A stretch of 62,824 nucleotides of DNA from Spirochaetia bacterium (GCA_009885105.1 VFLI01000032.1:1-62824), one strand, 5' to 3'; positions 1-9,716 are shown, counted from the first letter of the stretch. Program-made: numbers and translations. The notes: generated by a model not told the origin, from the letters alone.

Positions 1-450
1 GCCCACGCCCTCCCAGCCGATGAACATCATCAAAAAACTGTTTCCCAGAATCAGAATCAGCATGGCGAAGAGGAATAAGTTCAGATAGGCGAAATAACGG
101 GGATATCCTTTTTCTTCATGCATGTAAGCCGTCGAATACACATGAATCAAGAATCCAACCCCGGTTACAATCAGCATCATGAGACCGGAAAGCGGATCGA
201 CAAGAAGTCCCGCCTCCACATGCAGCGATCCGGACTGTATCCAGTAGAAGAGACGCTGTTCCAGTATTCTCTGTTCCGGCGGCAGCATGACCATCTCGCC
301 GAATATTGCCAGAGCGGCGGCGAAAGCCAGACCGGATCCGAGAAGAGCGATAATGCTCACGGCACGCTTGGGAATTTTATATCCAAGCAGACCGTTGCAT
401 ACGGCGCCCAGTAGCGGAAAGAGCGGGACTGTGAATAAAAGATTCCGCAT
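1..450 (-). CDS. nuoL: NADH-quinone oxidoreductase subunit L, N-terminal part (cut by window edge)
   Basis: This is the first 150 residues of NuoL, the antiporter-like proton-pumping membrane subunit of complex I. The frame opens at an ATG at 450 and leaves the window at base 1 without a stop. The visible part is strongly hydrophobic, with several predicted membrane helices. It ends in the family-typical stretch MMFIGWEGVG, where the conserved Glu of the antiporter-like subunits sits. It starts 3 bases after the nuoK stop, so it belongs to the same transcript. nuoM and nuoN would be expected further left but cannot be seen. Confidence 0.95.
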   Translation of the reverse strand, partial: MRNLLFTVPLFPLLGAVCNGLLGYKIPKRAVSIIALLGSGLAFAAALAIFGEMVMLPPEQRILEQRLFYWIQSGSLHVEAGLLVDPLSGLMMLIVTGVGFLIHVYSTAYMHEEKGYPRYFAYLNLFLFAMLILILGNSFLMMFIGWEGVG

Positions 451-453
451 ATA

Positions 454-756
454 TTATCCCTTTAGAAGGTTTATCTCCTCTGCATTCACTGTCCGGCGGG
501 ACCGGAAAAGAGAAATTATGATGGCAAGCCCAACGGCAGCCTCTCCGCCGGCGACTGCCATGATCATAAAAGTGAAAACGTGACCATCCATTACGTTCAG
601 TTCACGCGAAAATCCCACAAACAGCAGATTCACCGCGTTCAGCATCAGCTCCACACACATCAGCATTATCAGCATGTTCTTACGAACGATCACACCGAAC
701 GCGCCGATGGCGAACAGAACAGAAGCCAGAGAAATTATATAAGATATCGGAATCAT
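454..756 (-). CDS. nuoK: NADH-quinone oxidoreductase subunit K
   Basis: This 100-residue protein is a small membrane subunit of complex I, homologous to MrpC and to mitochondrial ND4L. It has three hydrophobic helices. Helices two and three carry the conserved buried acidic residues in the contexts MCVELMLNAVNL and VAGGEAAVGLA, which belong to the proton path along the membrane arm. The length matches the family. Its ATG overlaps the nuoJ stop by one base (TGATG), which indicates translational coupling. It lies between nuoJ and nuoL as in most nuo operons. Confidence 0.97.
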   Translation of the reverse strand: MIPISYIISLASVLFAIGAFGVIVRKNMLIMLMCVELMLNAVNLLFVGFSRELNVMDGHVFTFMIMAVAGGEAAVGLAIIISLFRSRRTVNAEEINLLKG

Positions 757-1361
757 CAGTTCAACCTTCGCCTTGCCAGAAGCACAGCGCCAACAATGGC
801 TGCCAGCAGAACCATGGAGATTACCTCAAAAGCCAGAACGTAGCGCGAGAACAGAAGCCGGCCGACGGCCTTGACCGTTCCAAACTCCTGCTCAGCGGAA
901 ATTGCAAGCGCTCTTTCATGAGTTATTTTTTCTTCATCCGAGAGAGTGACTGGAATTTCCGATCCCGGCGCACTCTCCACAGCGGCAGCCACCGGAGGAG
1001 TTTCGCTGAATGCCGTGTTGGGTCCCTTTCTCAGTGAAAGCGAAATTCCCAGGAACACAGCAGACAGGGCCAGCACTCCGAACAGCTGAGCGAAAAGAAC
1101 GTGTTTTTTCTGATTTGCAAGTTTTTCTTCCTCACCGAGAAGCATTATCACGAAAAGAATCAGCACCATTATGGCGCCGGCATAAACGATGATTTGAAGG
1201 ATAGCCACCAGATGAGCATGCAGCAAAAGATAGATGCCGGCCAGTGACATCATCGTCAACACCAGGCTCATGGCTGAATTGACGGCGCGCGGATGCAGCA
1301 CTGTTAAAAAAGCTCCGGATACGGCCATAACGCTCAATGTGATGAAGATCAGTAATTCCAT
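756..1361 (-). CDS. nuoJ: NADH-quinone oxidoreductase subunit J
   Basis: This 201-residue protein is the ND6-like membrane subunit of complex I. It has five predicted helices. The third carries the family-typical segment IIVYAGAIMVLILFVIMLL, where a pi-bulge helix couples quinone chemistry to proton movement in known structures. A polar loop between about residues 125 and 165 is longer and more charged than usual. The ATG at 1361 has AAGGAAGA about 10 bases upstream and overlaps the end of nuoI by 13 bases. Confidence 0.96.
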   Translation of the reverse strand: MELLIFITLSVMAVSGAFLTVLHPRAVNSAMSLVLTMMSLAGIYLLLHAHLVAILQIIVYAGAIMVLILFVIMLLGEEEKLANQKKHVLFAQLFGVLALSAVFLGISLSLRKGPNTAFSETPPVAAAVESAPGSEIPVTLSDEEKITHERALAISAEQEFGTVKAVGRLLFSRYVLAFEVISMVLLAAIVGAVLLARRRLN

Positions 1362-1948
1362 CGTGCGTAAATCTTCCTTATATAATCCAGCCGGCTCTGC
1401 ACTTTTTCCACGCTCACCAGCAGCTTCGCTTTATCAAACACCAGTTCCTGGCGGTCATACACGGCAAGATCCTGGTACATGTCGCTCATTACAATGGCTT
1501 CTTTGGGACAGACCTCTTCGCAAAAACCGCAGAAAACACACCTGGACATATCCAGAGTGTATTCCAGCGGATAGCGTTCCTGATTATCTCTCTCCGCTCC
1601 CAGAATCGAAATGCATCGCGCCGGACAGATTGCCTCACAAAGCCCGCAGGCAACGCATCGCTCTTTGCCGTCCGGATTCTGCACAAGAACAGGCCGACCG
1701 CGGAAAGCCACCGGCACCGGAGGAATTTCTTCCGGATAATAGATTGTAAAGATCGATCGTTTCTGTCCTCTGGGAGGAAAAACAAATCCGAAAAGGTTCA
1801 GAAAAAAATGGCGTGAGGTGACGTACATGCCGCGCATTATTTCCGGCAGATACAGTTTTTCCCAGAGCGTCAGACCGCCTCTGCGCTGCAGCTTCTTGAT
1901 TGATGTATTTCCAGGAGTCGTGAGTATTACGGCCGGAGTTTTTTCCAT
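1349..1948 (-). CDS. nuoI: NADH-quinone oxidoreductase subunit I (8Fe ferredoxin-like)
   Basis: NuoI is the hydrophilic connecting subunit that carries clusters N6a and N6b and passes electrons toward N2 in NuoB. Two complete 4Fe-4S motifs are visible: CVACGLCEAICPARC near residue 97 and CVFCGFCEEVCPKEA near residue 136. The N-terminal segment around LYLPEIMRGMYVTSRHFF matches the amphipathic helix that docks NuoI on the membrane arm. The 199-residue length is normal. The start codon overlaps the nuoH stop and the 3' end overlaps nuoJ. Confidence 0.97.
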   Translation of the reverse strand: MEKTPAVILTTPGNTSIKKLQRRGGLTLWEKLYLPEIMRGMYVTSRHFFLNLFGFVFPPRGQKRSIFTIYYPEEIPPVPVAFRGRPVLVQNPDGKERCVACGLCEAICPARCISILGAERDNQERYPLEYTLDMSRCVFCGFCEEVCPKEAIVMSDMYQDLAVYDRQELVFDKAKLLVSVEKVQSRLDYIRKIYARWNY

Positions 1949-3033
1949 TATGAAACTCCTTTAATAATAAGCATTATGCCGCCGGTGATCAGAATATTCA
2001 GCAGGGAAAGAGGCAGCAGTCCCTTCCAGCCCAGGCGCATGATTTGATCATACCGAAACCGGGGAAGAGTCCAGCGGATCGTCATCAAAAACCAGATACA
2101 GAACATAATCTTTGAATAGAACGTCATCACATTGACAGCAATGGCCAGCATGGCAGCGACGTCTGCGCCGGCGAAAGAAAACCAGCCCAGAAGCATAGCG
2201 TCGCTGACGAATGGAATATGCCATGCGCCAAGAAAGATAGTCGTCAGTATGCCTGAAATCGTAACCATTTCTATAAATTCACCCATCCAGAACATTACAA
2301 ACTTCATGGAAGAGTATTCCGTGAAATATCCGGCCACAAGTTCCGATTCCGCTTCCGGAGCGTCGAAAGGGGCCCGCTTGTTTTCTGCCACGGCGCAGAC
2401 AAGAAACAGCACAAATCCAAGAGGCTGCAAAAAGATTCCCCAGTGAAAAAAATCCTTCTGCATCAGGGCGATGTCCGTCAGTCTCAGGGAGCCGTACACC
2501 ATCATGACGCCGATGAGAGAAAGACCCATCGCAACTTCGTACGAAAGCATCTGCGCGGAAGCCCGCATGCCGCCCAGAAGCGACCAGTTGTTGTTGGAAG
2601 ACCAGCCGGCAAGCACAGCGCCGTATGTGGCCAGAGATCCAAATCCGAAAATAAAAAGAATTCCCCAGTCAATGTCCGCGATAACGAGATTCACTTTCTC
2701 GCCGTAGACAATGTAAGAACCTCCGAAAGGAATCACGGCAAATGAAGTCATCGCCGCCGTAAGGCTTATAAATGGAGCCAGCGTGTGAAAAAATTTGTGC
2801 GCCCCGGTCGGAACAAAGTCCTCTTTCATCAGAGTTTTGAGAGCATCGGTCAGTGAATGCACGAGACCGTAAACTTTAAAACCAAGAATTGCCGCGCGGT
2901 TGGCTCCGATCCGGTCCTGAATGATGGCGCTCTGTTTGCGCTCAATCCAGCCCAGCACCGGAGTAAAAAACGCCAGATTAACAAAGAAAATAAAAAATAT
3001 CTTTATCGCGGCTATTACCCATTCAGGAGTCAT
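1948..3033 (-). CDS. nuoH: NADH-quinone oxidoreductase subunit H
   Basis: NuoH (ND1-like) is the membrane subunit that forms much of the quinone-binding chamber. The 361-residue protein has about eight helices and clear signatures. These include LGWIERKQSAIIQDRIGANRA near residue 24 and the acidic loop APFDAPEAESELVAGYFTEY near residue 222, which lines the E-channel in known complexes. Its ATG overlaps the end of nuoD by 4 bases (ATGA), and it is followed at once by nuoI. Nothing looks unusual in its length or motifs. Confidence 0.97.
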   Translation of the reverse strand: MTPEWVIAAIKIFFIFFVNLAFFTPVLGWIERKQSAIIQDRIGANRAAILGFKVYGLVHSLTDALKTLMKEDFVPTGAHKFFHTLAPFISLTAAMTSFAVIPFGGSYIVYGEKVNLVIADIDWGILFIFGFGSLATYGAVLAGWSSNNNWSLLGGMRASAQMLSYEVAMGLSLIGVMMVYGSLRLTDIALMQKDFFHWGIFLQPLGFVLFLVCAVAENKRAPFDAPEAESELVAGYFTEYSSMKFVMFWMGEFIEMVTISGILTTIFLGAWHIPFVSDAMLLGWFSFAGADVAAMLAIAVNVMTFYSKIMFCIWFLMTIRWTLPRFRYDQIMRLGWKGLLPLSLLNILITGGIMLIIKGVS

Positions 3034-4223
3034 CTGTCACACTCCCCGCCAATCATATTGATCATATCAAATGTGGGAATAATATCGGACAAAAATCCGC
3101 CCTTCACAAGACGGCCCATCGCCGATGTAAGCGCGAAACTCGGCGAACGAACACGACATTTATGCGGCCGGCCGGACCCGTCGCTCACAAGATAAAAACC
3201 CAGCTCACCGTTGGCCGCTTCTGTGGCATGATAGATTTCGCCTGCGGGAACAAGGATGCCTTCCGTAACAGTTTTGAAATGAAATATCAGCGATTCAATC
3301 CGGCTGCCGATGTCGTCCTTGGACTGCCAGCGCATGCTCGGAATATTCAGATTGATCGGGCCGTCAGGAACTCTGTCCAGCGCCTGCTCAATGATTCTCT
3401 CGCTCTGGCGCATCTCTTCCATCCGCACCATATACCGGTCGAAATTATCGCCTGCCTCGCCGACAGGGATATCAAAATTAATCTGATCATAAGTAAGATA
3501 CGGATGCGCTTTTCTCACATCATACGCCACTCCGGCCGCGCGAATACAGGGGCCGGTAAATCCCGATGCAATCGAGTCTTCAGCGTTCATGACGCCAACG
3601 TCGCGGACCCGGTCCAGGAAGATGCGGTTCTTGGTTAAAAGTTTATCACAGTCCGATACAAGAGGACCGCATTTTTTCAGAGCAGCGCGAATCTGTTCAC
3701 GAAAGTTATCCGGCACATCGTTTTTCAGACCGCCGATGCGCACGTAGTTTGCGGTCAGCCTGGCTCCTGTCATGTCCTCCAGCACATCCCAGAGCATTTC
3801 ACGGGTTTCCATCAGATACAGAAAAGGACTGAAACCGCCCAATTCCATGGAGAAAGCCGCAATGTTGGTCTGGTGATCGATGATTCTTGCTATTTCACTG
3901 ATGATGACGCGGATCCACTGGGCGCGCGGTGTTGCCTCTATACCGATCAATTTTTCAACCGCCAGAGCATAACCCACATTATTCAGCAGCGGAGAACAGT
4001 AATTCAGGCGATCTGTGTACGGAAAGACCTGTTCCCAGGTTGAGTTTTCGCACATTTTTTCAAAGCCGCGGTGCAGGTAACCAATGGAAACATCGACATG
4101 TTCGATTCTTTCGCCGTCCAGAGTCACGACAAATTTTACAGTGCCGTGCGTTACGGGGTGCGACGGCCCCATATTGACGACCATGCGCTCTGTCTGAAGA
4201 TCCTGTTCTGTTTCAGTGCTCAT
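3030..4223 (-). CDS. nuoD: NADH-quinone oxidoreductase subunit D (49 kDa type)
   Basis: NuoD is the 49-kDa type hydrophilic subunit that forms the quinone site together with NuoB. It descends from the large subunit of NiFe hydrogenases but lacks the metal-binding Cys. The 397-residue protein starts its core with [14 protein letters not shown]. That motif contains the conserved His next to the quinone head group. It also has [11 protein letters not shown] and the family ending [13 protein letters not shown]. It is a separate gene and is not fused to nuoC. It overlaps nuoC and nuoH by 4 bases each. Confidence 0.97.
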   Translation of the reverse strand: MSTETEQDLQTERMVVNMGPSHPVTHGTVKFVVTLDGERIEHVDVSIGYLHRGFEKMCENSTWEQVFPYTDRLNYCSPLLNNVGYALAVEKLIGIEATPRAQWIRVIISEIARIIDHQTNIAAFSMELGGFSPFLYLMETREMLWDVLEDMTGARLTANYVRIGGLKNDVPDNFREQIRAALKKCGPLVSDCDKLLTKNRIFLDRVRDVGVMNAEDSIASGFTGPCIRAAGVAYDVRKAHPYLTYDQINFDIPVGEAGDNFDRYMVRMEEMRQSERIIEQALDRVPDGPINLNIPSMRWQSKDDIGSRIESLIFHFKTVTEGILVPAGEIYHATEAANGELGFYLVSDGSGRPHKCRVRSPSFALTSAMGRLVKGGFLSDIIPTFDMINMIGGECDR

Positions 4224-4726
4224 AACTGAGGCTCCAGCATATCCACCAGAGGCTGCCTGTTCTTAACCGGAAAATCCTTTCTTAACGGATGTCCCTCGAA
4301 GCCTTCATACATCAGTATACGGCGCAAATCCGGGTGTCCGTCAAACCGGATTCCATAAAGATCAAAACATTCCCGCTCAAACCAGTTCGCGCCGATCCAG
4401 AGACTGACGCAGGATGCAATAACCGGATCTTTCAAAGGCACGGGGGCTTTTATGCGGAGCCGCCTGTTCTTTGAAAGAGAATATAGATGATACACAACTT
4501 CAAATCTGGGATCTTTTTCCGGATAGTCGACGGCCGTTATGTCCATCATAAAATTGAAAGCAAGTCCGGGATCGTCGCGCAGGAACTTCAGTATGCTGAA
4601 GACATTTTCTCTCTTAACAATTGCTGTGTCGTCCCCGTGCTGCGAATGCATGGACAGAATGTCTCCCGGAAATTTCTTTTGAATTTCCGCAAGCACCGCG
4701 CTGTCTGTTTTTACAGAAGAATTCAT
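4220..4726 (-). CDS. nuoC: NADH-quinone oxidoreductase subunit C (30 kDa type)
   Basis: NuoC is the 30-kDa type structural subunit of the peripheral arm that packs against NuoD. The 168-residue protein has the core [20 protein letters not shown] and the family signature [20 protein letters not shown], followed by HPLRKDFP. The size is normal for a free-standing NuoC. The gene begins one base after nuoB ends and overlaps nuoD by 4 bases. Confidence 0.96.
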   Translation of the reverse strand: MNSSVKTDSAVLAEIQKKFPGDILSMHSQHGDDTAIVKRENVFSILKFLRDDPGLAFNFMMDITAVDYPEKDPRFEVVYHLYSLSKNRRLRIKAPVPLKDPVIASCVSLWIGANWFERECFDLYGIRFDGHPDLRRILMYEGFEGHPLRKDFPVKNRQPLVDMLEPQL

Positions 4727-4727
4727 T

Positions 4728-5318
4728 TCAGCTTCTCTTTTTCTCCGTGCGCTTCTCGGGTATCGCCTGAGAATCGAACGCCGTATCGCGCCTGCGCGCC
4801 AGCTTTGATGCGCCGATGGGCCAGTTGGAGAACTTATCTTTCATTACTTTTTCCTGAAGACGAATGATGCCGTCCAGTATCATTTCCGGACGCGGAGGAC
4901 AGCCGGGGATATAAACATCCACAGGCACGATTGTATCGATTCCCTGAACGGTCGCGTAATTGTCGTAGAAGCCGCCGGAAGTGGCGCAGACTCCGCAGGA
5001 AAACACCCATTTGGGTTCCGTCATCTGATTGTACACCCGGAGCAGAATCGGCGCCTGTTTGTGCGAAACGGTTCCGACAACAAACAGTGTATCCGCCTGT
5101 CTTGGTGAAAACCTTGGGAGTGCGGCGCCAAATCGCTCCAGATCATAACGGGGACCGGAAACGCTCATGTATTCCATCGCGCAGCAGGCGGTGACAAACG
5201 GATACAGAAAGAAAGAATTCTTCCGGCCCCAGTTCACCAGCGCTTCCAGTTTGGTCACAACGACCTCTTCGCCCAGCAGATGGCTTTCATCATCATCGTC
5301 TTTTTTCGTCAGTCCCAT
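4728..5318 (-). CDS. nuoB: NADH-quinone oxidoreductase subunit B (cluster N2)
   Basis: NuoB (PSST-like) holds the terminal 4Fe-4S cluster N2 that reduces quinone. The visible ligands are the adjacent Cys pair in [10 protein letters not shown], the Cys in [11 protein letters not shown] and the Cys of PGCPPRPE. This is the usual four-ligand pattern. The ATG at 5318 is chosen because AAGAGGGGC lies just upstream and it gives a 196-residue protein of normal size. A longer frame would read back through nuoA. The start overlaps the nuoA stop by 10 bases. Confidence 0.96.
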   Translation of the reverse strand: MGLTKKDDDDESHLLGEEVVVTKLEALVNWGRKNSFFLYPFVTACCAMEYMSVSGPRYDLERFGAALPRFSPRQADTLFVVGTVSHKQAPILLRVYNQMTEPKWVFSCGVCATSGGFYDNYATVQGIDTIVPVDVYIPGCPPRPEMILDGIIRLQEKVMKDKFSNWPIGASKLARRRDTAFDSQAIPEKRTEKKRS

Positions 5319-5662
5319 TCCAGAGCCCCTCTTTTCCAGACATAAACCAGGCCGCCGCCCAGAATAATTATAAAAACTACCATTTCCACAAATCCAATCC
5401 AGCCCAGCTCCTGGAACAGCACCGCCCATGGATACAGAAAAACAGCTTCAATATCAAATATCACAAAAAGCAGAGCCACGAGATAAAATTTCACATCAAA
5501 TCTCAAACGAGGCGAAACGATCTGGGTCTCGCCCGATTCAAAAGGCTGCATTTTTTCTTTGAATTTGTGTTTGGGACCCAGCAGAGTCGTAGATATCAAA
5601 AGGCCTCCCGATGTCAAAGCCGCAAGAGCCAGCAGAAGAAAAGCCGGAATGTATTCTGTCAT
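5309..5662 (-). CDS. nuoA: NADH-quinone oxidoreductase subunit A
   Basis: NuoA (ND3-like) is a 117-residue membrane subunit of complex I with three helices. The loop between helices one and two contains KMQPFESGE, the conserved flexible loop near the quinone site. Helix two has LVALLFVIFDIEAVFLYPWA, including the conserved acidic pair. nuoA is not the first gene of this operon. It follows nuoG with a 4-base overlap, so the peripheral-arm electron-entry genes precede it. Confidence 0.96.
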   Translation of the reverse strand: MTEYIPAFLLLALAALTSGGLLISTTLLGPKHKFKEKMQPFESGETQIVSPRLRFDVKFYLVALLFVIFDIEAVFLYPWAVLFQELGWIGFVEMVVFIIILGGGLVYVWKRGALEWD

Positions 5663-7713
5663 CGCACCGCCTCCTTCCGCAGATTCCCCGCGCCGGTCAT
5701 ATCGGAAAAAATACTTTCCGCAGATTTATAATTCCATGCATGTCCCAGTGACAGAGCCAGTTTCTGAAGGGTAAGCCAGGCCGGCATGATATTCTGAGGA
5801 GGTTCGACCGCACGGGAAAATTTCTGCACCCGTCCGTCCATTGCTGTAAAGGTGCCGCTACGCTCCATTGCATTCGTGTCCGGAAAAACCACGTGAGCCT
5901 TTGACGCCGTTTCATGCATCACGCTGTCGATAACAATCAGCTGCTCAAGCGCGCCGAGAGCCGCCGCCAGCTTTCCGCCGCGGCCGTTTGCGGAAGCAAT
6001 TTCTCCGACAGGGTTGGATCCCATCACCAACAGACTGCGAATTTTACCGTTATCAATTGAGTCCAGAGTGGCGCGGGCAGCGGCAGCCGCCTGCGAATCC
6101 ATCGAGCCCTGCAGCATATCAGAAAGACCTCTCGAATTCGCCTGCGGGTAGAGCACAATGATCTTCGCTTTCCAGATTTCGCACAGTTCCGCAAGAATAC
6201 GCATCCACTCGATTCCGCCGCCTTCATAAATATCACGGCCCACAAGAACAACAGGTCGTTTGGCTCCGAACGTGCGAAGCGCGGCTGCCTTTAAGAGCTT
6301 TTCAGGAACACCCGCTGCTTCCGCCCATGCGGGTCCATTTTTTTCCTGAGCGGCAGAAAGGGGCATTGTCAGCGATTTGATGATTCCCGCATCCAGCAGG
6401 AATCGGGCCATCCCCAGCAGTACACTGCGCATTTTCGCGCGCGGCGAACCGATGGTCAGGTAGGGATCCGGCTTAAATGTTGTTTCCCCGGATGTGATCA
6501 TAATATGACTGGCGCCTTTAATCACGGCTCGGCGTATGAGATTTCCTGTGACAGGGCTCTCATGCGAAGGATTGGAAAAGCTCAGCACGGTATCCGCATC
6601 CAGAACGGCCTCCAGCCGGGTGACAGAATTGGCGGAAGGAATCTGTTTGATTTCTTCGAGATTCGCTCCGGCGATAAGAGTATAACCATCGATAAAATGC
6701 GCGGAAGAAGCCGCATCCCGCATCAGCCTTCTCAGGGCAAAATTGTCTTCCAGAGGCATCGATCCGGAGCCCGCCGCAGCGATCGCAGAATCTCCGTGTT
6801 TTTCTCTGATTGTTTTCCAGACACCGGCGATTTCCGAAAATGCTTCTTCGTAAGAAACGTTAACCAGCCGACCGTTTTTTCTGACCATTGGAGAAAGAAT
6901 GCGGTTTTGATCGGCGCGGGGAAAATGAAAACGTCCCTTCAAACAGAGCGATCCGCCGTTTACGCCGGACTCATCATCCGTGATGCGCATGACCTTATTT
7001 TTTTTAACATCCGCCTGAAAGGTGCAGCCCACTCCGCAGTGAGAGCATACGCTTTTGACCTTCGTCATTTCCCAGCTTCGACCCGCCAGACCCAGATTGC
7101 TGGACAGCGCTCCGACCGGACAGACGCTGATGCACGATCCGCAGAAAGCACAGTCGAGTTTTTCTCCGTCCAGAGTGCCGATAACGCTTGTGTAGCCGGT
7201 GTTTTCGATTTTCAGGAAACTCTCGCCCTGCTCCGCAGAGCAGACATGAATGCAGCGTTCGCACATAATGCAGAGATTGGGATTGTACCGGATAAAACCC
7301 CAGTCGGAGTGTTTGACCCGTACAGGATATTCAGTCTTGTAGGGCTGTTCTGTTATGCCGAATTTATAGGCGTTGTTCTGAAGCTCGCACTCCCCGCTTC
7401 TTTCGCACACCACGCAGTCGAGCGGATGATTCACAAGAATCAGCTGAACCATCATCCTCCGCATGCGCGTGAGATTTTCCGATTCCGTCTGAACCGACAT
7501 GCCCTCGCGCACGGGAAGCTCGCAGGCCGTCATGGGAGAGGCCACCCCTTCAACCTCGACGACGCACATCCGGCAGGAGCCGATCGGCGACAGCTTTTTG
7601 TGATAGCACATTGTTGGTATTTTTATACCATTATCTGACGCTGCCTCCAGCAGAGTCTTTTTAGAATCCGCCTTTACAGACCTGCCGTTGATTGTCAGAT
7701 TTACTTCTGTCAT
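5659..7713 (-). CDS. nuoG: NADH-quinone oxidoreductase subunit G, with N7-type cluster
   Basis: NuoG carries the iron-sulfur chain from the electron-entry module to NuoI. In order, the 684-residue protein shows a 2Fe-2S domain (CYHKKLSPIGSCRMCVVEVEG), the His/Cys N5 motif HPLDCVVCERSGECELQ near residue 97, and a double 4Fe-4S domain (CIMCERCIHVC and CAFCGSCISVCPVGAL). A further CSHCGVGC motif with a fourth Cys about 26 residues later forms an N7-like site. A molybdopterin-oxidoreductase-like domain follows. This N-terminal architecture is also found in formate dehydrogenases. The ATG overlaps the end of the upstream GltD-type gene by 4 bases. Its partner is therefore a GltD-like flavoprotein, not NuoE/NuoF. 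Confidence 0.93.
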   Translation of the reverse strand: MTEVNLTINGRSVKADSKKTLLEAASDNGIKIPTMCYHKKLSPIGSCRMCVVEVEGVASPMTACELPVREGMSVQTESENLTRMRRMMVQLILVNHPLDCVVCERSGECELQNNAYKFGITEQPYKTEYPVRVKHSDWGFIRYNPNLCIMCERCIHVCSAEQGESFLKIENTGYTSVIGTLDGEKLDCAFCGSCISVCPVGALSSNLGLAGRSWEMTKVKSVCSHCGVGCTFQADVKKNKVMRITDDESGVNGGSLCLKGRFHFPRADQNRILSPMVRKNGRLVNVSYEEAFSEIAGVWKTIREKHGDSAIAAAGSGSMPLEDNFALRRLMRDAASSAHFIDGYTLIAGANLEEIKQIPSANSVTRLEAVLDADTVLSFSNPSHESPVTGNLIRRAVIKGASHIMITSGETTFKPDPYLTIGSPRAKMRSVLLGMARFLLDAGIIKSLTMPLSAAQEKNGPAWAEAAGVPEKLLKAAALRTFGAKRPVVLVGRDIYEGGGIEWMRILAELCEIWKAKIIVLYPQANSRGLSDMLQGSMDSQAAAAARATLDSIDNGKIRSLLVMGSNPVGEIASANGRGGKLAAALGALEQLIVIDSVMHETASKAHVVFPDTNAMERSGTFTAMDGRVQKFSRAVEPPQNIMPAWLTLQKLALSLGHAWNYKSAESIFSDMTGAGNLRKEAVR

Positions 7714-9674
7714 ATCCGTTCTTCAAGGACCACCATGCCGACCTGATAGCAGCGCATGCAGCGCGATGCTTCATCAATGGCCTGCGAAAGTGTGTACCCG
7801 GTTTCCACCTCTTCGAATGAATGAAGTCTCTCGTCCATTTCAATTGTATTCATAGGATTTCTATCCCGGCTTTCCTTGATGCTGCCCGGATGATGCTTGT
7901 CTTCCACGCCGAGCAATTTCATGACCTTGTCCATTTTCTGGTCTTCCGTCATTTCCACTTTCTCGCCGGTGAGATACAGATCCATGCTCTGCGCTGCGCG
8001 TCTTGCATTGCCGCAGGCGTCCACAAGAGTCATCGGTCCGTTGAAAACATCACCGCCGGCAAAAATATCCGGCGCACCGGTCTGCAGTGTGTCTCTGTCA
8101 GCCTGAATTGTTTTCCATTTTGTAATTTCTATTTTTTCTTCACCGGAGAGAACAGTAAGATCGCAGTCCTGTCCGATTGCCTGGATTATGATATCAGCCG
8201 GAACAATGAATTCGGAGCCTTTGATTTCAACCGGACTGCGGCGTCCGGATGCGTCCGGTTCGCCCAGCTGCATACGAGTGCATTCCAGTCCTGTCACTTT
8301 ACCATTCTCGGCGATGATTCGTTTTGGCGCCGCCAGAAATTCGTAATTCACGCCTTCGATTTCGGAGTCGTGCACTTCATGCGGGTCGGCCGGCAGTTCT
8401 TTTTTTGTGCGGCGGTAAACAACCGTTACTTTTTTTGCGCCGAGACGGATCGGTGTGCGGCAGCAGTCCATCGCAACGTTTCCGCCTCCGACCACGATCA
8501 CACTTTTTCCGGTGACATCGTGCTTTCCGGTCAATTCCAGATCGCGCAGGAAATCAATTCCGCGGATAAATCCATTATAATTCTTGTCTTCGCCTTCCGC
8601 GCCCATACTCTTTGAAAGATGCGCGCCGATTCCCATGAAAAAACCTTTGTATCCTTCATCGCGAAGCTGCTGCACCGTCTTATCTGTTCCGACTCTTACG
8701 CCGTATTTAAATTCGACTCCGTTCTTCTCAATATAGTCCACTTCCTGCTGAAGAATTTCACGCGGAATGCGGTACTGAGGAATACCGACGCTGGCCATGC
8801 CGCCCGCAACCGGAAGAGCTTCAAAAATCGTCGGACTGTAGCCGCGAAGAGCCATGTAATAGGCGAACGATAATCCGGCAGGTCCCCCGCCGATCACCGC
8901 CACTTTCTGGTTCTTCTTTCCCATCTGCGGATTTACAGGTTCTGTCAGGCCGTGAAGATTCTCATAATCCCAGGCATATCGTTTCAATTTGCAGATCGAA
9001 ATCGGTTGATCCGCCTCTTTCATACTGCAGGCGCTTTCGCATGGATGAAAACAGGCGCGTCCCAGCGAAGCCGCCAGCGGACTTGCCTGCCGGATTATTT
9101 CCAGTGAATCGCCGGGGCGGTGTTCGCGAATGGCTTCCACATAAGCGGGGATATCCATGCCCGAGGGACATGCCGTATAGCACGGGGCTGTGATTTTTGT
9201 CCGTGTTTCAAAATCCTTTGCCGGTCCGGCTTTGTGCGCGATGCGTTTTTCAAAACTTTCTTTAAAATGTTTCAGGGCATGAATTACAGGAATCGGACCT
9301 GTCTGACCGATGGAACATTTTGAGGTGGCGGAAATATCCTCTCCCAGCTGATGAAGCTGGAACAGATCTTCCGGGCTGCCATTTCCCGCTGCCACTTTCG
9401 CAAGCAGATCTTTCATGACCGCAGTTCCAATACGGCAGGGAAAGCATCGTCCACAGGAAGCTTCCTGCACGGATTCCATATAACGATGGCAGAGATCCAC
9501 CACATCGTATCCTTCTTTATTGATGATGAGCCCGGCCCAGCCTACAAAAGCGCCGATGCTGTGGTCTTTATCATAGTCATCAGGAAGCTTCAAATCCGCA
9601 GGCTTCCACTCTGAGGGGTCGATTCCTCGATTATCAACAATTTGGTCATTCCATGAAGAAAAAAGTAGTTTCAT
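7710..9674 (-). CDS. NuoF C-terminal iron-sulfur domain fused to a GltD-like NAD(P)H flavoprotein
   Basis: This about 654-residue protein sits where nuoE and nuoF normally lie. Residues about 60-145 match the C-terminal domain of NuoF, with the N3 4Fe-4S ligands in SCGRCFPCRIGT and SKCSIGQTGP. The FMN/NADH-binding part of NuoF is missing. The rest resembles the small subunit of glutamate synthase. It has a Cys-rich domain (PCYTACPSGMDIPAY, RACFHPCESAC), a FAD fold (VAVIGGGPAGLS), and an NAD(P)H fold (VIVVGGGNVAMDCCR) followed by VVYRR, a feature often linked to NADPH. The FAD-closing motif IFAGGDVFNG and a final RCMRC pair are also present. The ATG at 9674 is preferred to a TTG at 9683. It is inferred to feed electrons from NAD(P)H into NuoG; cofactor choice is uncertain. 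Confidence 0.88.
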   Translation of the reverse strand: MKLLFSSWNDQIVDNRGIDPSEWKPADLKLPDDYDKDHSIGAFVGWAGLIINKEGYDVVDLCHRYMESVQEASCGRCFPCRIGTAVMKDLLAKVAAGNGSPEDLFQLHQLGEDISATSKCSIGQTGPIPVIHALKHFKESFEKRIAHKAGPAKDFETRTKITAPCYTACPSGMDIPAYVEAIREHRPGDSLEIIRQASPLAASLGRACFHPCESACSMKEADQPISICKLKRYAWDYENLHGLTEPVNPQMGKKNQKVAVIGGGPAGLSFAYYMALRGYSPTIFEALPVAGGMASVGIPQYRIPREILQQEVDYIEKNGVEFKYGVRVGTDKTVQQLRDEGYKGFFMGIGAHLSKSMGAEGEDKNYNGFIRGIDFLRDLELTGKHDVTGKSVIVVGGGNVAMDCCRTPIRLGAKKVTVVYRRTKKELPADPHEVHDSEIEGVNYEFLAAPKRIIAENGKVTGLECTRMQLGEPDASGRRSPVEIKGSEFIVPADIIIQAIGQDCDLTVLSGEEKIEITKWKTIQADRDTLQTGAPDIFAGGDVFNGPMTLVDACGNARRAAQSMDLYLTGEKVEMTEDQKMDKVMKLLGVEDKHHPGSIKESRDRNPMNTIEMDERLHSFEEVETGYTLSQAIDEASRCMRCYQVGMVVLEERI

Positions 9675-9716
9675 AGCACTCAATATATTTACGCTGTATT
9701 ACTCTGACAAGAAAAA

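Noticed and set aside
5318..5429. Longer NuoB beginning at 5429
   Set aside because: The added residues read through nuoA out of frame and match nothing. The ATG at 5318 has a good ribosome site.
7821..8615. 264-codon plus-strand frame antisense to the GltD fusion
   Set aside because: It is the mirror of a well-supported coding region, and its product has no domain pattern.
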